Of a stretch of DNA of 64,000 bases, positions 1 to 9,726 are shown piece after piece (the first letter of the stretch is position 1; every line of letters begins with the position of its first letter). The translations under genes and the position numbers were made by a program. The DNA lies in the NCBI GenBank assembly GCA_014803765.1, contig JAAVBC010000028.1:1-64000 (forward strand), given 5' to 3'. The stretch comes from Bacteroides sp. GTDB taxonomy: Bacteria > Bacteroidota > Bacteroidia > Bacteroidales > Muribaculaceae. The notes beneath the pieces were generated by a model. It was not told the DNA's origin and did not search any database. It saw nothing but the letters and a program-made list of their open reading frames with translations.

Positions 1-41
1 ATTATTATAATAATAAAAGGATTAAATCTCGGTTAAATGGG

Positions 42-68
42 AAGAGTCCGGTGCAATACCGAACTCTT
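42..68. terminator. Hairpin, possible terminator of an off-window gene
   Basis: An 11-position imperfect stem (AAGAGTcCGGT / ACCGaACTCTT) closes a 5-nt loop. There is no strong T-run on either side, and the gene it would serve lies outside the window. The rest of bases 1-222 shows no coding region on either strand. Confidence 0.4.
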
Positions 69-160
69 GTAATAACTGGTTAATGTTTAATCCGTCCAAC
101 TTTTGGGGGTCACTTCAGGACTCGTGCGTCCCTACATTTGCGGGGAAAGAACATAGTTAA

Positions 161-197
161 GGGGCTGCGCCGTAAACTTTATTTACGACACAGCCCC
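161..197 (-). terminator. Terminator downstream of the GH31 gene
   Basis: GGGGCTG and CGTAAA pair with TTTACG and CAGCCCC, with a 3-nt internal mismatch and a 5-nt loop. It lies about 25 nt past the GH31 stop codon on the minus strand. The following T-run is short, so its efficiency is uncertain. Confidence 0.6.
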
Positions 198-222
198 GGC
201 TCTTTATCGGGTGCTACCGCGA

Positions 223-3200
223 TTAGAAGATGATTTTGGCAGTGCGGGTTGCGTGGTTGTCGTGGGAGTCTTTGGCTATGAGTTTTGCGACGTAGACCCC
301 GGAGGGGAGATCAAGGGCAATCTGTGAGGCTGTGCCTGTCGCACTCAGTTGGGTGTATTCCGATATCAATGCGCCGGTAGAGGAGTAAATCTCAATTCGG
401 AGATCATCCGCTTCCTGAGGAGCGCAATAGGTAAGATAGCCGGCGCCGTAGCTGAGAGTCATCAAGCCGAAAGCAGCCGGAGCATCAATACTTGTAGGTA
501 TGCTCGGAGCACCCATAGACAGCCACATGGGTTCGGATGTCGATACATTCGGGATGCGAACGTACATTTTGCCATTCACTACATCATGATAGAATCCGGG
601 ATCGGAAGCATTTTTAAGTTCATCTATGCTCTCTTTGGAAGAGATTGCGGATGCGTTGCCTTCGTAATCATCAGCTGCCTTACCTTCGACACGTCGGCTT
701 TGCGCACGCCCCTTGTCCAGACCGAGGATTCTTATCTGACCCTCCTGCAAAGGATCGTTGAGCGCACTATTGACCTTGAAATTATGTATTCGGAAAAGGA
801 AATCCTGAGTCTCGGGCATACCCTCAAATCCATCACCTTCACGAACGACATCAATTACAAATGATGTCGGGCTATTAGTATGGCTATTGATAGCGTGAGA
901 ATAGAAATGCGTCAGAAGGTATTTGCCGGAAGAGAGGGGATCAACAGTGGTGTGATCGTCATCATAGAAATAACCAGCCACTTCCTCATCCGTGTCGGGA
1001 GCAAAGAAGTCTACAATCAGCTCATGGCGATTTATCTCAGCAGTAGAGGTGAATGTATCCTGAGCGTATCGGGTTACGAAAGACCCCTTGCGCATAAAGT
1101 GAGGGAGGATATTGGTCGGTGCATGATAAGTGATATGCTGATGGCTGCCATAGACAGTCTTCATGTCGTTCATGTCGAGCCACTCACCTTCGGGGAAAGT
1201 GATAGACTTGAATGAAGAGTCATCGAGCACAGGGGCGACAAAGATATCCGGACCCCAAAGATAAGACCCGATTTCATTAGCCAGAGTTGCTTTATTCTCA
1301 TCCGCGTAGTTGGCAGGACGAGCGATCGGAGTGCCAAAAGCAGTGTAAAGGAAAGACTGCGTATAGGTGTAGGGAAGATAAGCGTAGCGCAGATTGATAG
1401 CGTTGCGAACATCATCACGAACATTGTCGTAGCAACTTTGCCAAACTTCCGGACACTCCGAAGAGTGAGTACGCATTGAAGGATAGAAAACACCGAGCTG
1501 CACCCAGCGGCGATAGAGGTTGGCATTCGCTCCCTGACTGGTAAATCCGCCTATGTCAGAACCGAGATAGCTTACGCCTGACATAGCCGCACTGACGAGA
1601 GCGGGCACCTGCGCCATAAGACCCTCCCAAGAGCGAGCGATGTCGCCTGTCCAGGGGAAAGCATTGTAGCGCTGCATTCCGGAAGTTCCTGCACGGGGCA
1701 TTGTAATGAATCGGGTGTCGGGAGTCTGCTCTTTAACAGCATCAAATGCAAGCTGATTCCATATCAGTCCATATTCATTCTGGATCTGTTCGACAGTGCT
1801 TCCATCAGAATAGCGGGAGTCGCTGTCATGTTTTTCCGGTTCGCCGAGATCGAGCCACCAGCTTTCGATACCCTCCGCTGTGCGCTTCTTATAAAGATCC
1901 TTAAACCAATCTACCGCGCCTTGATTTGTGATATCGAGCAGTCCCACGTGTTCGCTCTGGAGCCATTCCATATAATTAACATGATCATCGGCAAGATATC
2001 CATTGTTTTTAAGGAAATCATAGTTTCCGCTTCTTGATGTAAAGTATGGTTCGGTGATGGCAATAGTGTGCACATTCTGTTTGCGGAAATTAGCCATCAT
2101 CTCCTCCGGATTAGGGTAGGCAGATCTTTCCCAATCGATTTTGCCCATTCCGCAGGTACCTTCTCCAACCTGACCGGTCTGCCAATGAATATCAAAGACA
2201 ATACCGTCGACAGGAATATTTACAGCCTTGGTCTTGGCGATTGTCTCCTCAGCTTCAGTGCGAGTTTGGAAGCTGAACTTGGATGTGATATATCCGAGTG
2301 CCCAGTAGGGGGGAAGCTCTTGTTTGCCTGTGAGTTCGGTGTAATTCTCAACAACACTTACCATATCTCCTCCGCCGACAAAGTAGTAAGCGATCGGATT
2401 GCGGCTTGAGCTGGTATAGGTAGTGCCGAGTCTGGAAGGATATATTGTCGCTCTAAGTGTATGATCATCGAAATATACGCCATATCCTTCAGTAGATACA
2501 TAGAAAGGGATGCCGATGTTGCGGCTCAGTCTGCTCCCCTGAGACCAGCCTCCATCCTGATTATTTTCCATCACCATTCCGAATCCCTCCCAGTTAGTAA
2601 GGTTGCCGTTGTAGCCTCCGCCATAGAATCCGCTATCATTCATTCCGGCGAAGCTTACGCCTACTTCGCCGTATTGGTTGGAAAGAGATGAGTTTTCTTT
2701 AAGGGCAGGGACGGAAACGCCATGATTGTAGAAGGAGAGAAGTGATGTAGCTTTCTCGACAGCTACCTTTACTCCATTCGGTATTTCGAAATAAAGATAA
2801 TCCGAATCCTCGGAAGAATTGAATGACACCGATTCTACTTGATATTTAGCTTTCAGCTCATCATCAATGACAGAGACGGAGGGACGCTCATTAGCTTCAG
2901 GATTATTTGAGGGGAGAGTAAATACCTTCACTACATTTTTGCTCCAAGGGGTAAGATATAGCTTGCCGTTTTCGGAAGTGACTACAGCCTGATTGTCAGA
3001 AATTTCCCAATCTTGAACATTCCCGAGTGGCTCGCTGACAGGAGCAGCGACGCGCAAAGGGATATAAAGGTCTTCTTCATGCTGTTTGATGTCCCCATGG
3101 TCTCTGAAAATCACAGCAAGACGATCATAAGATATTCCGCTATCGACGCCAAAACGATCCTCTATCGAGGGTGTCATCTCGAAGTAATATACTCCGTCAT

Positions 3201-4428
3201 GGCTTTCATCTTTTGTCATTTTGAAAGGATTGTCCCATGAAGGTGCTCCTACCCACTTGCTATTTTCTTCACCTACTGCAATCAGACCGGCATAAAGGTA
3301 GATATCATCCACCCCTTTGAGTTTACTGTTAGGATCATAATACTTATTGAAGTATAGCGTAGCCTTCTGATGCGCCGTCGGATATTCAGGTTCGAGCCAA
3401 TACTCCTTTTCAGGCAGTGTATCAGAGGGATCGTAGTCATCCTTCGGACCCTTATCGCCGCTAATAGTGTAGATGTGTCCGCTTATGACCGGGAAACGCG
3501 ACGTCATATTATTCTTTGAGCTGCCGTCGAGGGTATAAAAACGGCAGTAGAGCGTATAATTCTCCGGTTGCGTGAATTCCACGTCGTAAATTGAACTATT
3601 GAGGAAAGAACTCAGGGGATAATCTACCAAAAGATTATTGGAACCGCTGATCTCTACATAGACGTTATTCCAAGAATCCGTATTGTGGAAATAAAGAAGA
3701 TATTCCATATCATTTCCCGGCTCGACGGGGGGAATAACCTCCTCTTCATATTCCTCCCAGATATTTCCATTATAATGATAAATCATGGATTTGCCGTGGA
3801 CTTCAAGACTTGCAGCTCCTTCCGCAGGGTAACGATGCTGTCCATTGTCGCGGCTTGAGAAAATTACGTAGCAATTTCCGTTATATCTGTTTGAAATTTC
3901 ATATTTCCAGAGTCCGGTGGAGGCATCGACACACTCCATCGCAACTCCGGGCCAGCCGTAATTTTGATCCGAGGCACCCTCAAAATAGACATAAGCGTAC
4001 ATGTTTGTCCAATCTGCAGGCACATCGCAATAGACATAGAGCGAACCGGAAGGGTCTACAGGATCCGGATCTGTGTTGCCGCCTCCGCCAAGGTATTCAC
4101 TCGGAGTTTTGCCGGAGCAACCGGAGCGAGTATAGACTTTCCCATCCTGAATGTCAAAGCAATCCGGAGTCTTTGTGAGATTGCCGTCGCCTCCCGCATT
4201 AAAGAGTATGCCGACAGTGCCTTCGGGGACATCATATTCCCAGATATTCTGATATTGAGACATGGACATGGCTACTCCGGGCCAAGTTGATTGACTGGAA
4301 CCCCAATAATGAATATGGGGAGTCTCCCAATTCTCTTGGGAATTGTCGAAATAGATTTTTAAGGCTGAAGCCTGAACTCCGGAGCATAGAATCAGGCACA
4401 GCATAGTTAGAATTTTAGTTAAGCGCAT
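223..4428 (-). CDS. Secreted GH31 alpha-glucosidase with N-terminal starch-binding modules
   Basis: Predicted to release glucose from the ends of starch-type alpha-glucans at the cell surface. A signal peptide covers about residues 1-21. A CBM26-like module follows (about 23-105, with IHYWG, WPGVAM and ILFNAG), then a second related module (about 129-230) and further beta-rich modules to about 470. The GH31 barrel has the nucleophile motif WWLDLGEPE with Asp860 and the acid/base motif WTGD with Asp929. The C-terminus (LPSGVYVAKL then ATRTAKIIF) resembles a type IX secretion sorting tail. The first CBM closely matches one in the alpha-amylase at 36.5-38.6 kb, which supports starch over xylan or sulfoquinovose as substrate. 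It follows the small membrane gene by 23 nt, so co-transcription is possible. At 1401 aa it is long for GH31 because of the added modules. Exact linkage preference is not visible. Confidence 0.9.
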   Translation of the reverse strand: MRLTKILTMLCLILCSGVQASALKIYFDNSQENWETPHIHYWGSSQSTWPGVAMSMSQYQNIWEYDVPEGTVGILFNAGGDGNLTKTPDCFDIQDGKVYTRSGCSGKTPSEYLGGGGNTDPDPVDPSGSLYVYCDVPADWTNMYAYVYFEGASDQNYGWPGVAMECVDASTGLWKYEISNRYNGNCYVIFSSRDNGQHRYPAEGAASLEVHGKSMIYHYNGNIWEEYEEEVIPPVEPGNDMEYLLYFHNTDSWNNVYVEISGSNNLLVDYPLSSFLNSSIYDVEFTQPENYTLYCRFYTLDGSSKNNMTSRFPVISGHIYTISGDKGPKDDYDPSDTLPEKEYWLEPEYPTAHQKATLYFNKYYDPNSKLKGVDDIYLYAGLIAVGEENSKWVGAPSWDNPFKMTKDESHDGVYYFEMTPSIEDRFGVDSGISYDRLAVIFRDHGDIKQHEEDLYIPLRVAAPVSEPLGNVQDWEISDNQAVVTSENGKLYLTPWSKNVVKVFTLPSNNPEANERPSVSVIDDELKAKYQVESVSFNSSEDSDYLYFEIPNGVKVAVEKATSLLSFYNHGVSVPALKENSSLSNQYGEVGVSFAGMNDSGFYGGGYNGNLTNWEGFGMVMENNQDGGWSQGSRLSRNIGIPFYVSTEGYGVYFDDHTLRATIYPSRLGTTYTSSSRNPIAYYFVGGGDMVSVVENYTELTGKQELPPYWALGYITSKFSFQTRTEAEETIAKTKAVNIPVDGIVFDIHWQTGQVGEGTCGMGKIDWERSAYPNPEEMMANFRKQNVHTIAITEPYFTSRSGNYDFLKNNGYLADDHVNYMEWLQSEHVGLLDITNQGAVDWFKDLYKKRTAEGIESWWLDLGEPEKHDSDSRYSDGSTVEQIQNEYGLIWNQLAFDAVKEQTPDTRFITMPRAGTSGMQRYNAFPWTGDIARSWEGLMAQVPALVSAAMSGVSYLGSDIGGFTSQGANANLYRRWVQLGVFYPSMRTHSSECPEVWQSCYDNVRDDVRNAINLRYAYLPYTYTQSFLYTAFGTPIARPANYADENKATLANEIGSYLWGPDIFVAPVLDDSSFKSITFPEGEWLDMNDMKTVYGSHQHITYHAPTNILPHFMRKGSFVTRYAQDTFTSTAEINRHELIVDFFAPDTDEEVAGYFYDDDHTTVDPLSSGKYLLTHFYSHAINSHTNSPTSFVIDVVREGDGFEGMPETQDFLFRIHNFKVNSALNDPLQEGQIRILGLDKGRAQSRRVEGKAADDYEGNASAISSKESIDELKNASDPGFYHDVVNGKMYVRIPNVSTSEPMWLSMGAPSIPTSIDAPAAFGLMTLSYGAGYLTYCAPQEADDLRIEIYSSTGALISEYTQLSATGTASQIALDLPSGVYVAKLIAKDSHDNHATRTAKIIF

Positions 4429-4451
4429 TGGTATAGATATCTATAAATCTG

Positions 4452-4646
4452 TTATTTATTCTGATATTTTGATTTCTTGCGAAGTGCAAAAAATAATAGG
4501 ATGCAGATCAGAAGGTCAGCGAGTACGGCAACTATAAGAGAGATAGTCCGTCCGGAATTTATGAAATCCGGACCGAAGAAAATGGCAAATGTCATTCCAT
4601 ACAGGAACAAAAGCAAAGGAAGCCAAATATAGCGATATTTTCTCAT
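4452..4646 (-). CDS. Small membrane protein, two predicted TM helices
   Basis: A 64-residue protein starting MRKYRYIW. Hydrophobic segments lie at about 8-25 and 36-55, and the tail is basic (RKKSKYQNK). I chose this start because its ATG overlaps the upstream exonuclease stop by one base (TAATG), which suggests translational coupling. A longer in-frame extension would run far into the exonuclease gene and is unlikely. I do not recognise the family. Confidence 0.7.
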   Translation of the reverse strand: MRKYRYIWLPLLLFLYGMTFAIFFGPDFINSGRTISLIVAVLADLLICILLFFALRKKSKYQNK

Positions 4647-5314
4647 TATGCCTCCTTCTCGGGGGTGGGATGCTGAGGCTCTTCCACCTCTTGATAATAT
4701 TGCGATTGTTCGGGATTGAAATTCCCCGCGACGAGATAATCGTAGATTCGTATGCAACTGAGTGCATCCAAAGCTGCATAGCTTTGCTGCGACGGGGTTA
4801 AGGATGATGCTTCCCAATTAGTCAGACGCTGACCCTTGGAAATTCTCTGTCCGAAGAGAATGGCATAGATGCGCGAGAGAGAATTGTCGGCTATCATATA
4901 GTCTTTCACAAAGGGCTGCAGATCGATGAATCCTTGAGGCTCAAATGTAAAGATACGTCGAAGATTATGGAAGTCATCATGAAGAGATACGCCTATTTTC
5001 AGCTTTGAATCATCTTCCAATATCTTCTTGATTCCTTCGGGAAGTCCGATCTTATTCAGTCGGATAAGGAAGCAATCCGTGTGGGTCGACAATTGCATAA
5101 GGGCGACTTGATAAGTCTGCCCTTTTTTGAAACTCGGGCGAGTCTCTGTATCAAATCCGATTATACTCGCTCGGCTCAGTAAATCTACGGCTTCACTAAT
5201 TTTCTCTTCGCTATCAACAAGGTGAATTTTACCCTCATATTGGGCTGCCGGCAGAGCGGCAAGATCAGCTTTTGATATTGAGACTATATGTTTCTTTTGT
5301 TTTTTAGATGACAT
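4646..5314 (-). CDS. RNase D-like DEDDy 3'-5' exonuclease domain protein
   Basis: A DEDD-type 3'-5' exonuclease fold. The first motif is GFDTETRPSF (Asp and Glu), the second Asp is in LHDDFHNL, and the third motif is YAALDALSCIRIY, whose Tyr fits the DEDDy class. It has only the exonuclease domain and no HRDC domain, so it is shorter than classical RNase D; the substrate (RNA or DNA) is open. A longer GTG-initiated frame reaches 5428. I prefer the ATG at 5314 (MSSKKQKKH) because a TAAATTTG -7 element at 5368-5375 puts the transcript start downstream of the earlier in-frame ATG at 5365. It overlaps the next membrane-protein gene by one base. Confidence 0.85.
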   Translation of the reverse strand: MSSKKQKKHIVSISKADLAALPAAQYEGKIHLVDSEEKISEAVDLLSRASIIGFDTETRPSFKKGQTYQVALMQLSTHTDCFLIRLNKIGLPEGIKKILEDDSKLKIGVSLHDDFHNLRRIFTFEPQGFIDLQPFVKDYMIADNSLSRIYAILFGQRISKGQRLTNWEASSLTPSQQSYAALDALSCIRIYDYLVAGNFNPEQSQYYQEVEEPQHPTPEKEA

Positions 5315-5367
5315 TTCAGATGTAGGTTGCCTTTCCGGCAGAATTGTTGCCGGGAAAATACTCATTG

Positions 5368-5375
5368 CAAATTTA
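5368..5375 (-). promoter_or_regulatory. -7 element before the exonuclease gene
   Basis: TAAATTTG on the minus strand matches the Bacteroidetes -7 consensus TAnnTTTG. No clear TTTG/TTG lies at the usual distance upstream. It sits about 55 nt before the chosen ATG. Confidence 0.5.
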
Positions 5376-5483
5376 ACAAAAAAATGTCGGAATATTGCTA
5401 AAATTTGTAATTTTTTGGCTAATAACACATTCTATCATGTGACTGATGAGTCAGAACTCCTCTTATCAGTGGAGATTTCGTGG

Positions 5484-5681
5484 TTAAGTAAGTAATGAAA
5501 ATTAATGTGTATATAAAACTTAAAGATTTTTGAGATAATTTCCATGCGGAAGAAAGGAAGATACGTTAGTATCTGACTGACTGACAATTGGAAATTAACC
5601 AAAAAGATTAAGTTTTATTACACAAGATATTTTTTTATAGATTACTTTCATAATATCGTTTAATTTTCATTACTTACTTAA
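5484..5681. repeat. Long nested inverted repeat between bioD and the exonuclease gene
   Basis: A perfect 22-bp inverted repeat has arms at 5484-5505 and 5660-5681. Inside it, 5506-5543 pairs imperfectly with 5590-5624, and at the centre GATAC (5560-5564) pairs with GTATC (5569-5573) around GTTA. The right arm carries about 35 unpaired bases (5625-5659). The right outer arm overlaps and supplies the bioD stop codon. No ORF lies within it. Possible readings are a MITE-like element, an invertible segment, or a very large RNA hairpin. Confidence 0.85.
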
Positions 5682-6316
5682 ATCTTTTCCGGCATCCTCA
5701 TCCATCGGGCGGAAGGATAGTTGCGGCTGACCCATTTCTCCATGAACTCAGCAGCATCTTTAGAAATAATCGGGTCTTTGTCAAAGTGCGGGTTATAGAT
5801 TACTGCATAAATCTCAATTCCTCTTCGATCAAGCGCCTCTAAAGTCAGCAGAGTGTCGGATATGGAGCCGAGTTTGCCGTTCGTGACCACTACTGCCGGG
5901 AGTCCTCTCTGTTCGATATAGTCGATTGTGAGATATGTATCTGTCAGAGGCACCATTACTCCTCCGGCTCCTTCAATCAGTACGAAGTCATAGCGGTTGG
6001 CGAGTTGAGAAGTGGCAGTGTCTATGGCATTGAAGTCTATCTCCCGGTTGTCGATTTTTGATGCGAGATGGGGAGAAGCGGGGTAAGAGAAGATGACAGG
6101 AGCAGTGATATGCAGCACATCTTCTGTCTGCATGGGAATATTCATTATTTTTCGGTGAAGCTCAATATCTTCACTTACATCCTGATTGCCTGTCTGGATA
6201 AATTTTTGAGTAATTACGGAGTTCCCTTCATGGCGGAGTGTGTTGGCAAGCCAGCCGGTAGCCCATGATTTGCCGATGTCGGTGCCTATACCTGTGATAA
6301 ATAATGCCTTTCCCAT
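5678..6316 (-). CDS. bioD: Dethiobiotin synthetase
   Basis: Catalyses ATP-dependent carboxylation and ring closure of 7,8-diaminopelargonic acid to dethiobiotin, the penultimate step of biotin synthesis. The P-loop GIGTDIGKS is near the N-terminus and the conserved EGAGGVMVPL segment binds substrate and Mg. At 212 aa it has normal family length. No other biotin genes are in the window. Its stop codon lies inside the right arm of the long inverted repeat, so the last codons may have been set by that element. It follows glyA across a terminator-like hairpin. Confidence 0.95.
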   Translation of the reverse strand: MGKALFITGIGTDIGKSWATGWLANTLRHEGNSVITQKFIQTGNQDVSEDIELHRKIMNIPMQTEDVLHITAPVIFSYPASPHLASKIDNREIDFNAIDTATSQLANRYDFVLIEGAGGVMVPLTDTYLTIDYIEQRGLPAVVVTNGKLGSISDTLLTLEALDRRGIEIYAVIYNPHFDKDPIISKDAAEFMEKWVSRNYPSARWMRMPEKI

Positions 6317-6337
6317 TTTTGTTTAATAATAAATAAA

Positions 6338-6383
6338 GAGGAGGGGGATGTGGCAGTTGAACCCTGCCTGTTCCCCCTCCTTT
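6338..6383 (-). terminator. Terminator of glyA
   Basis: AGGAGGGGGA pairs with TCCCCCTCCT. A symmetric tgt/tgt internal loop follows, then GGCAG/CTGCC. It lies in the 109-nt gap between glyA and bioD, followed by an AT-rich stretch. Confidence 0.75.
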
Positions 6384-6425
6384 ATGTCTGAAATTTTTAT
6401 CTTGTATTGATTTGTGATAATGAGA

Positions 6426-7706
6426 TTACCATGCGAACATCGGATAATCATTCATCATCTCATTGACTTCCTGACGAACCTCCTTGATCACCTCTTCATT
6501 GTCAGCGTTGGAGAGAACGCGATCGATCAAATCTGCAATCTTGATCATTTCTTCTTCCTTAGCCCCTCTGGTGGTGATGGCTGCTGTTCCGAAGCGAAGA
6601 CCTGAGGTCAGGAACGGAGAGCGGCTGTCGTAGGGCACCATGTTCTTGTTGGCAGTGATATCAGCCTCAACAAGTACGCGCTCAGCCTTCTTGCCCGACA
6701 TTTCGGGGAATTTCGGACGAAGGTCGACAAGCATGCTGTGGTTGTCAGTGCCATCGGATATAATTTTATAACCTCTTTCCATCAGAGCAGTTGCAAGTGC
6801 GGAAGCATTCTTTTTGACCTGAATAGCATAATCTTTCCATTCGGGTTGGAGAGCTTCGCCGAAGGCTACGGCTTTAGCTGCAATTACATGCTCGAGCGGA
6901 CCGCCCTGAACGCCGGGGAATACGGCTGAATCGAGAAGGGCAGACATCTTTTTGATTTCACCTTTGGGTGTTTTCTTGCCCCATGGATTGTCGAAATCCT
7001 TACCCATGAGAATCAGACCGCCACGCGGACCGCGCAGAGTCTTATGAGTAGTCGTAGTGACGATGTGGGCGTGCTTCACAGGGTTTTCAAGCAGGCCCGC
7101 TGCAATCAGTCCGGCGGGATGTGCCATATCGACCATAAATATTGCCCCGATTTCGTCAGCAAGTTTGCGGATACGGGCATAATCCCATTCGCGGCTGTAG
7201 GCAGATGCACCTGCTATAATGAGTTTCGGACGCTCGGCACGTGCCTTTTCCTCCATCTCCTCATAGTTTACACGTCCTGACTCTGCCTCAACTGTATAGG
7301 AGATCGGACGGAACATCAAGCCGGAGAAGTTGACGGGACTGCCGTGGCTGAGATGACCGCCATGGCTGAGATCCATACCCATGAAAGTGTCGCCGGGTTC
7401 AAGGCAAGCCATAAATACAGCCATGTTGGCTTGAGCACCGCTGTGGGGCTGCACATTTGCCCACTCTGCATCAAATAGTTTCTTAGCGCGTTCAATAGCG
7501 AGGTTCTCTGCTTCATCAACAACCTGGCATCCGCCATAATAGCGCTTTGCAGGATAGCCTTCGGCGTATTTATTGGTCAGGCATGAACCCATCGCGCGCA
7601 TAACCTCGTCGCTTACGAAATTTTCACTGGCGATAAGCTCGATTCCGCGGCGCTGGCGGAGATGTTCGCGATCGATAATGTCGAAAATCTGATTGTCTCT
7701 TTGCAT
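6426..7706 (-). CDS. glyA: Serine hydroxymethyltransferase
   Basis: A PLP enzyme interconverting serine plus tetrahydrofolate with glycine plus 5,10-methylene-THF, the main one-carbon source. Residues align over the whole 426-aa length with the SHMT family: [14 protein letters not shown] at the N-terminus, the PLP-lysine motif [14 protein letters not shown] with Lys222, and the substrate Arg in [14 protein letters not shown]. It has its own ATG and a terminator at each side, so it is probably monocistronic. A near-consensus TATCTTTA lies upstream but I could not define a full promoter. Confidence 0.97.
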   Translation of the reverse strand: MQRDNQIFDIIDREHLRQRRGIELIASENFVSDEVMRAMGSCLTNKYAEGYPAKRYYGGCQVVDEAENLAIERAKKLFDAEWANVQPHSGAQANMAVFMACLEPGDTFMGMDLSHGGHLSHGSPVNFSGLMFRPISYTVEAESGRVNYEEMEEKARAERPKLIIAGASAYSREWDYARIRKLADEIGAIFMVDMAHPAGLIAAGLLENPVKHAHIVTTTTHKTLRGPRGGLILMGKDFDNPWGKKTPKGEIKKMSALLDSAVFPGVQGGPLEHVIAAKAVAFGEALQPEWKDYAIQVKKNASALATALMERGYKIISDGTDNHSMLVDLRPKFPEMSGKKAERVLVEADITANKNMVPYDSRSPFLTSGLRFGTAAITTRGAKEEEMIKIADLIDRVLSNADNEEVIKEVRQEVNEMMNDYPMFAW

Positions 7707-7836
7707 GTTTTCGGATGTTAGATTTAAGTTTCTAATTATGTTGTAAAGATAATTAAAAAATTTAGTTGTAAGAACAAAACTTAAATAAAAAGTGATCCGG
7801 ATTTCTTACACCCCTTCTTGTACCTATATAAACCAA

Positions 7837-7875
7837 CTCCCGGAATTACACATTTTGATAGTGCAATTCCGGGAG
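7837..7875 (-). terminator. Terminator of the TPR gene
   Basis: CTCCCGGAATT pairs with AATTCCGGGAG, and an inner CAC/GTG extends the stem. It lies 60-100 nt past the TPR-protein stop codon and before the glyA promoter region. Confidence 0.7.
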
Positions 7876-7935
7876 CATTATAAGATTTCTTTATTATTCC
7901 GGACTCAACAAGGGTTGAGGGAGGAACGCATATTA

Positions 7936-9588
7936 TCAGAGGGAATTTACGAATTTCTGATAATCCGCATTGTTGGGATCATATTTCAGATAGCCGTTGA
8001 AGTAGCGTTTTGCAGTTGCGTTATCCTTCTTGTCAAGATAGCTGTTGCCAACGGAGTTATACATGTTCTTGGCATCGGAAGCGTAGCGGCTTGTGTCGCC
8101 GTCCATTGCTTCGAGTTTGTCGATAGCCTGAATGTAATAGTTGATGCCCTCATCGTTCTTGCCTTGCTGAAGCGCAACATCGCCTTTGATCTTCAGCGGA
8201 CGATACATTGCGGGATAAGCTTCAGCTGCCTTATCGGTGTAAACGCCTGCCTCGTCAAAGAATTTTGTTGAAGCTGCCGGATCTGATTCCTTAAGCTGCA
8301 CACCTGCATAATAAGCGAAGACGGCTGCCTGAATCATATCGTTATATCCGGGATCCTTAGTGTTTTCAAGATAACCGGCATAAGCTTTCGATGCGCCGGG
8401 CATATCATTGCGGTCGACATCAAGCATTGCGAGCTGCTTATAGAATGAGGCGTTGGTCGGCATGTTCTTGATGCCATCTTCAAGCACTGCGGCTGCCTTT
8501 GCGAGCTGCGCTTCTTTAGCAGCTTTGTCTTCTAATTTTCCTGCTTCTTTCTGGAATTCATCGGCGATAAGGATATAGTCGATGGGCGCGAAAGTGTTTT
8601 TGCTGTCTTTCAGATGAGCTGCATAAAGTGATTCAGCCATCGGAAGAAGTTTATCGGACATTGAAGGTATCTGGGCAGCGTTCATGAACTGATAACGCTG
8701 AGCAGTGAAGTTTGTCGGATCCTTCGCAAGAAGCTGAGTTGCGTAATCATATCCTTCGGGATAATTCTGACCGTAGAAGAGAAGGAATGCATAGCGATCC
8801 TCATCCTGCTTGAAGTGATTGGGATTCTTCACATACTTTCCATATTCCTGAGCCGCTTCCTTAAACATGTTCTGCTGATAGTAAGCGTTGGCGAGTGAAC
8901 GCTGACCGAGAGCGGAATTCGGATTAAGCTGAAGAAGTTTCTGGAGCATATTGATGCCATACTGCGGATTCACCTGAGAGAAGAGATTGGCATACTTGAA
9001 GTAAGCGGCAGTAGCATTCGGATCGTAGCTGAGCGCCATCTCATATTTCGCACCGGCTTCTCCATATTTCTGCTCGCGTGCAAGGCGATCGCCTTCGAAA
9101 ATATAAGTGGCAGGTTCCTTAATATCCTTCTTATGTGCTTTTTCAAGGAGTTTTTCGATATCCTTTGCATACTTCTCTGCATCTACAGAATCATAAGCAC
9201 GGGCTATAGCGATGAGAACACCGACATCTTTCTTTGCGAGAGATTCAGCCTTCTTGAAATTCTGCTCCGCAACTTTTGGGGTGCTACCCATGAGGTCAAT
9301 CTGTCCGAGACCCACATAGTTATAGGGGTATTCGGGGTTTGCCTCAGCTCCCTTATTAAAATATTCGGCAGCCTGAGTCAGATTGTTCTCCTTCAGTGCG
9401 ATCAATCCCTGATAATAATAGCTGATAGCCTTATCAGTAGCGGGAAGGTTGAGATTACGCTGAAGCAGTTCCTTGGCATTGTCAAGCTGGTCTGCTTCGT
9501 AGTATTCCACGCCTTCGGCGTGAGACTGCGCCATGGCAGAAAAAGCCATGCCTGCCAGTGTGAGCGAAAGGAATGATTTTAATTTCAT
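7936..9588 (-). CDS. Exported TPR-repeat protein
   Basis: A 550-aa protein with a signal peptide (MKLKSFLSLTLAGMAFSAMA, cleavage near MAQS) followed by serial tetratricopeptide-like helices, for example AISYYYQGLIALKENNLTQA. It probably acts as a periplasmic scaffold. A longer in-frame start exists at 9690, but it would bury the signal peptide, so I chose the ATG at 9588. It follows the PstS-like lipoprotein and tonB/exb genes on the same strand, which suggests a role near that envelope energy-transducing complex. The function is otherwise unknown. Confidence 0.8.
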   Translation of the reverse strand: MKLKSFLSLTLAGMAFSAMAQSHAEGVEYYEADQLDNAKELLQRNLNLPATDKAISYYYQGLIALKENNLTQAAEYFNKGAEANPEYPYNYVGLGQIDLMGSTPKVAEQNFKKAESLAKKDVGVLIAIARAYDSVDAEKYAKDIEKLLEKAHKKDIKEPATYIFEGDRLAREQKYGEAGAKYEMALSYDPNATAAYFKYANLFSQVNPQYGINMLQKLLQLNPNSALGQRSLANAYYQQNMFKEAAQEYGKYVKNPNHFKQDEDRYAFLLFYGQNYPEGYDYATQLLAKDPTNFTAQRYQFMNAAQIPSMSDKLLPMAESLYAAHLKDSKNTFAPIDYILIADEFQKEAGKLEDKAAKEAQLAKAAAVLEDGIKNMPTNASFYKQLAMLDVDRNDMPGASKAYAGYLENTKDPGYNDMIQAAVFAYYAGVQLKESDPAASTKFFDEAGVYTDKAAEAYPAMYRPLKIKGDVALQQGKNDEGINYYIQAIDKLEAMDGDTSRYASDAKNMYNSVGNSYLDKKDNATAKRYFNGYLKYDPNNADYQKFVNSL

Positions 9589-9726
9589 ATCTATTGATTT
9601 TTTTAAATTCGGGTTATCAAAGGGCGTGATTACTATATTGCTCACAACCTTGAGGAATAATTTTTCTCCTATTTTGACAACGTCAAACATCAGAGGTTTA
9701 TTTTATACCCCACATCGTCGGGCGCA

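Noticed and set aside
100-170. The short GC-rich stretch near the window start looked like an insertion-sequence end
   Set aside because: No inverted partner, transposase or target duplication is visible within the window.
349-864. Long antisense ORFs inside the GH31 gene (for example 171 aa at 349-864)
   Set aside because: They are antisense shadows of a clear secreted enzyme. They carry no family motifs, and the GH31 frame has catalytic residues.
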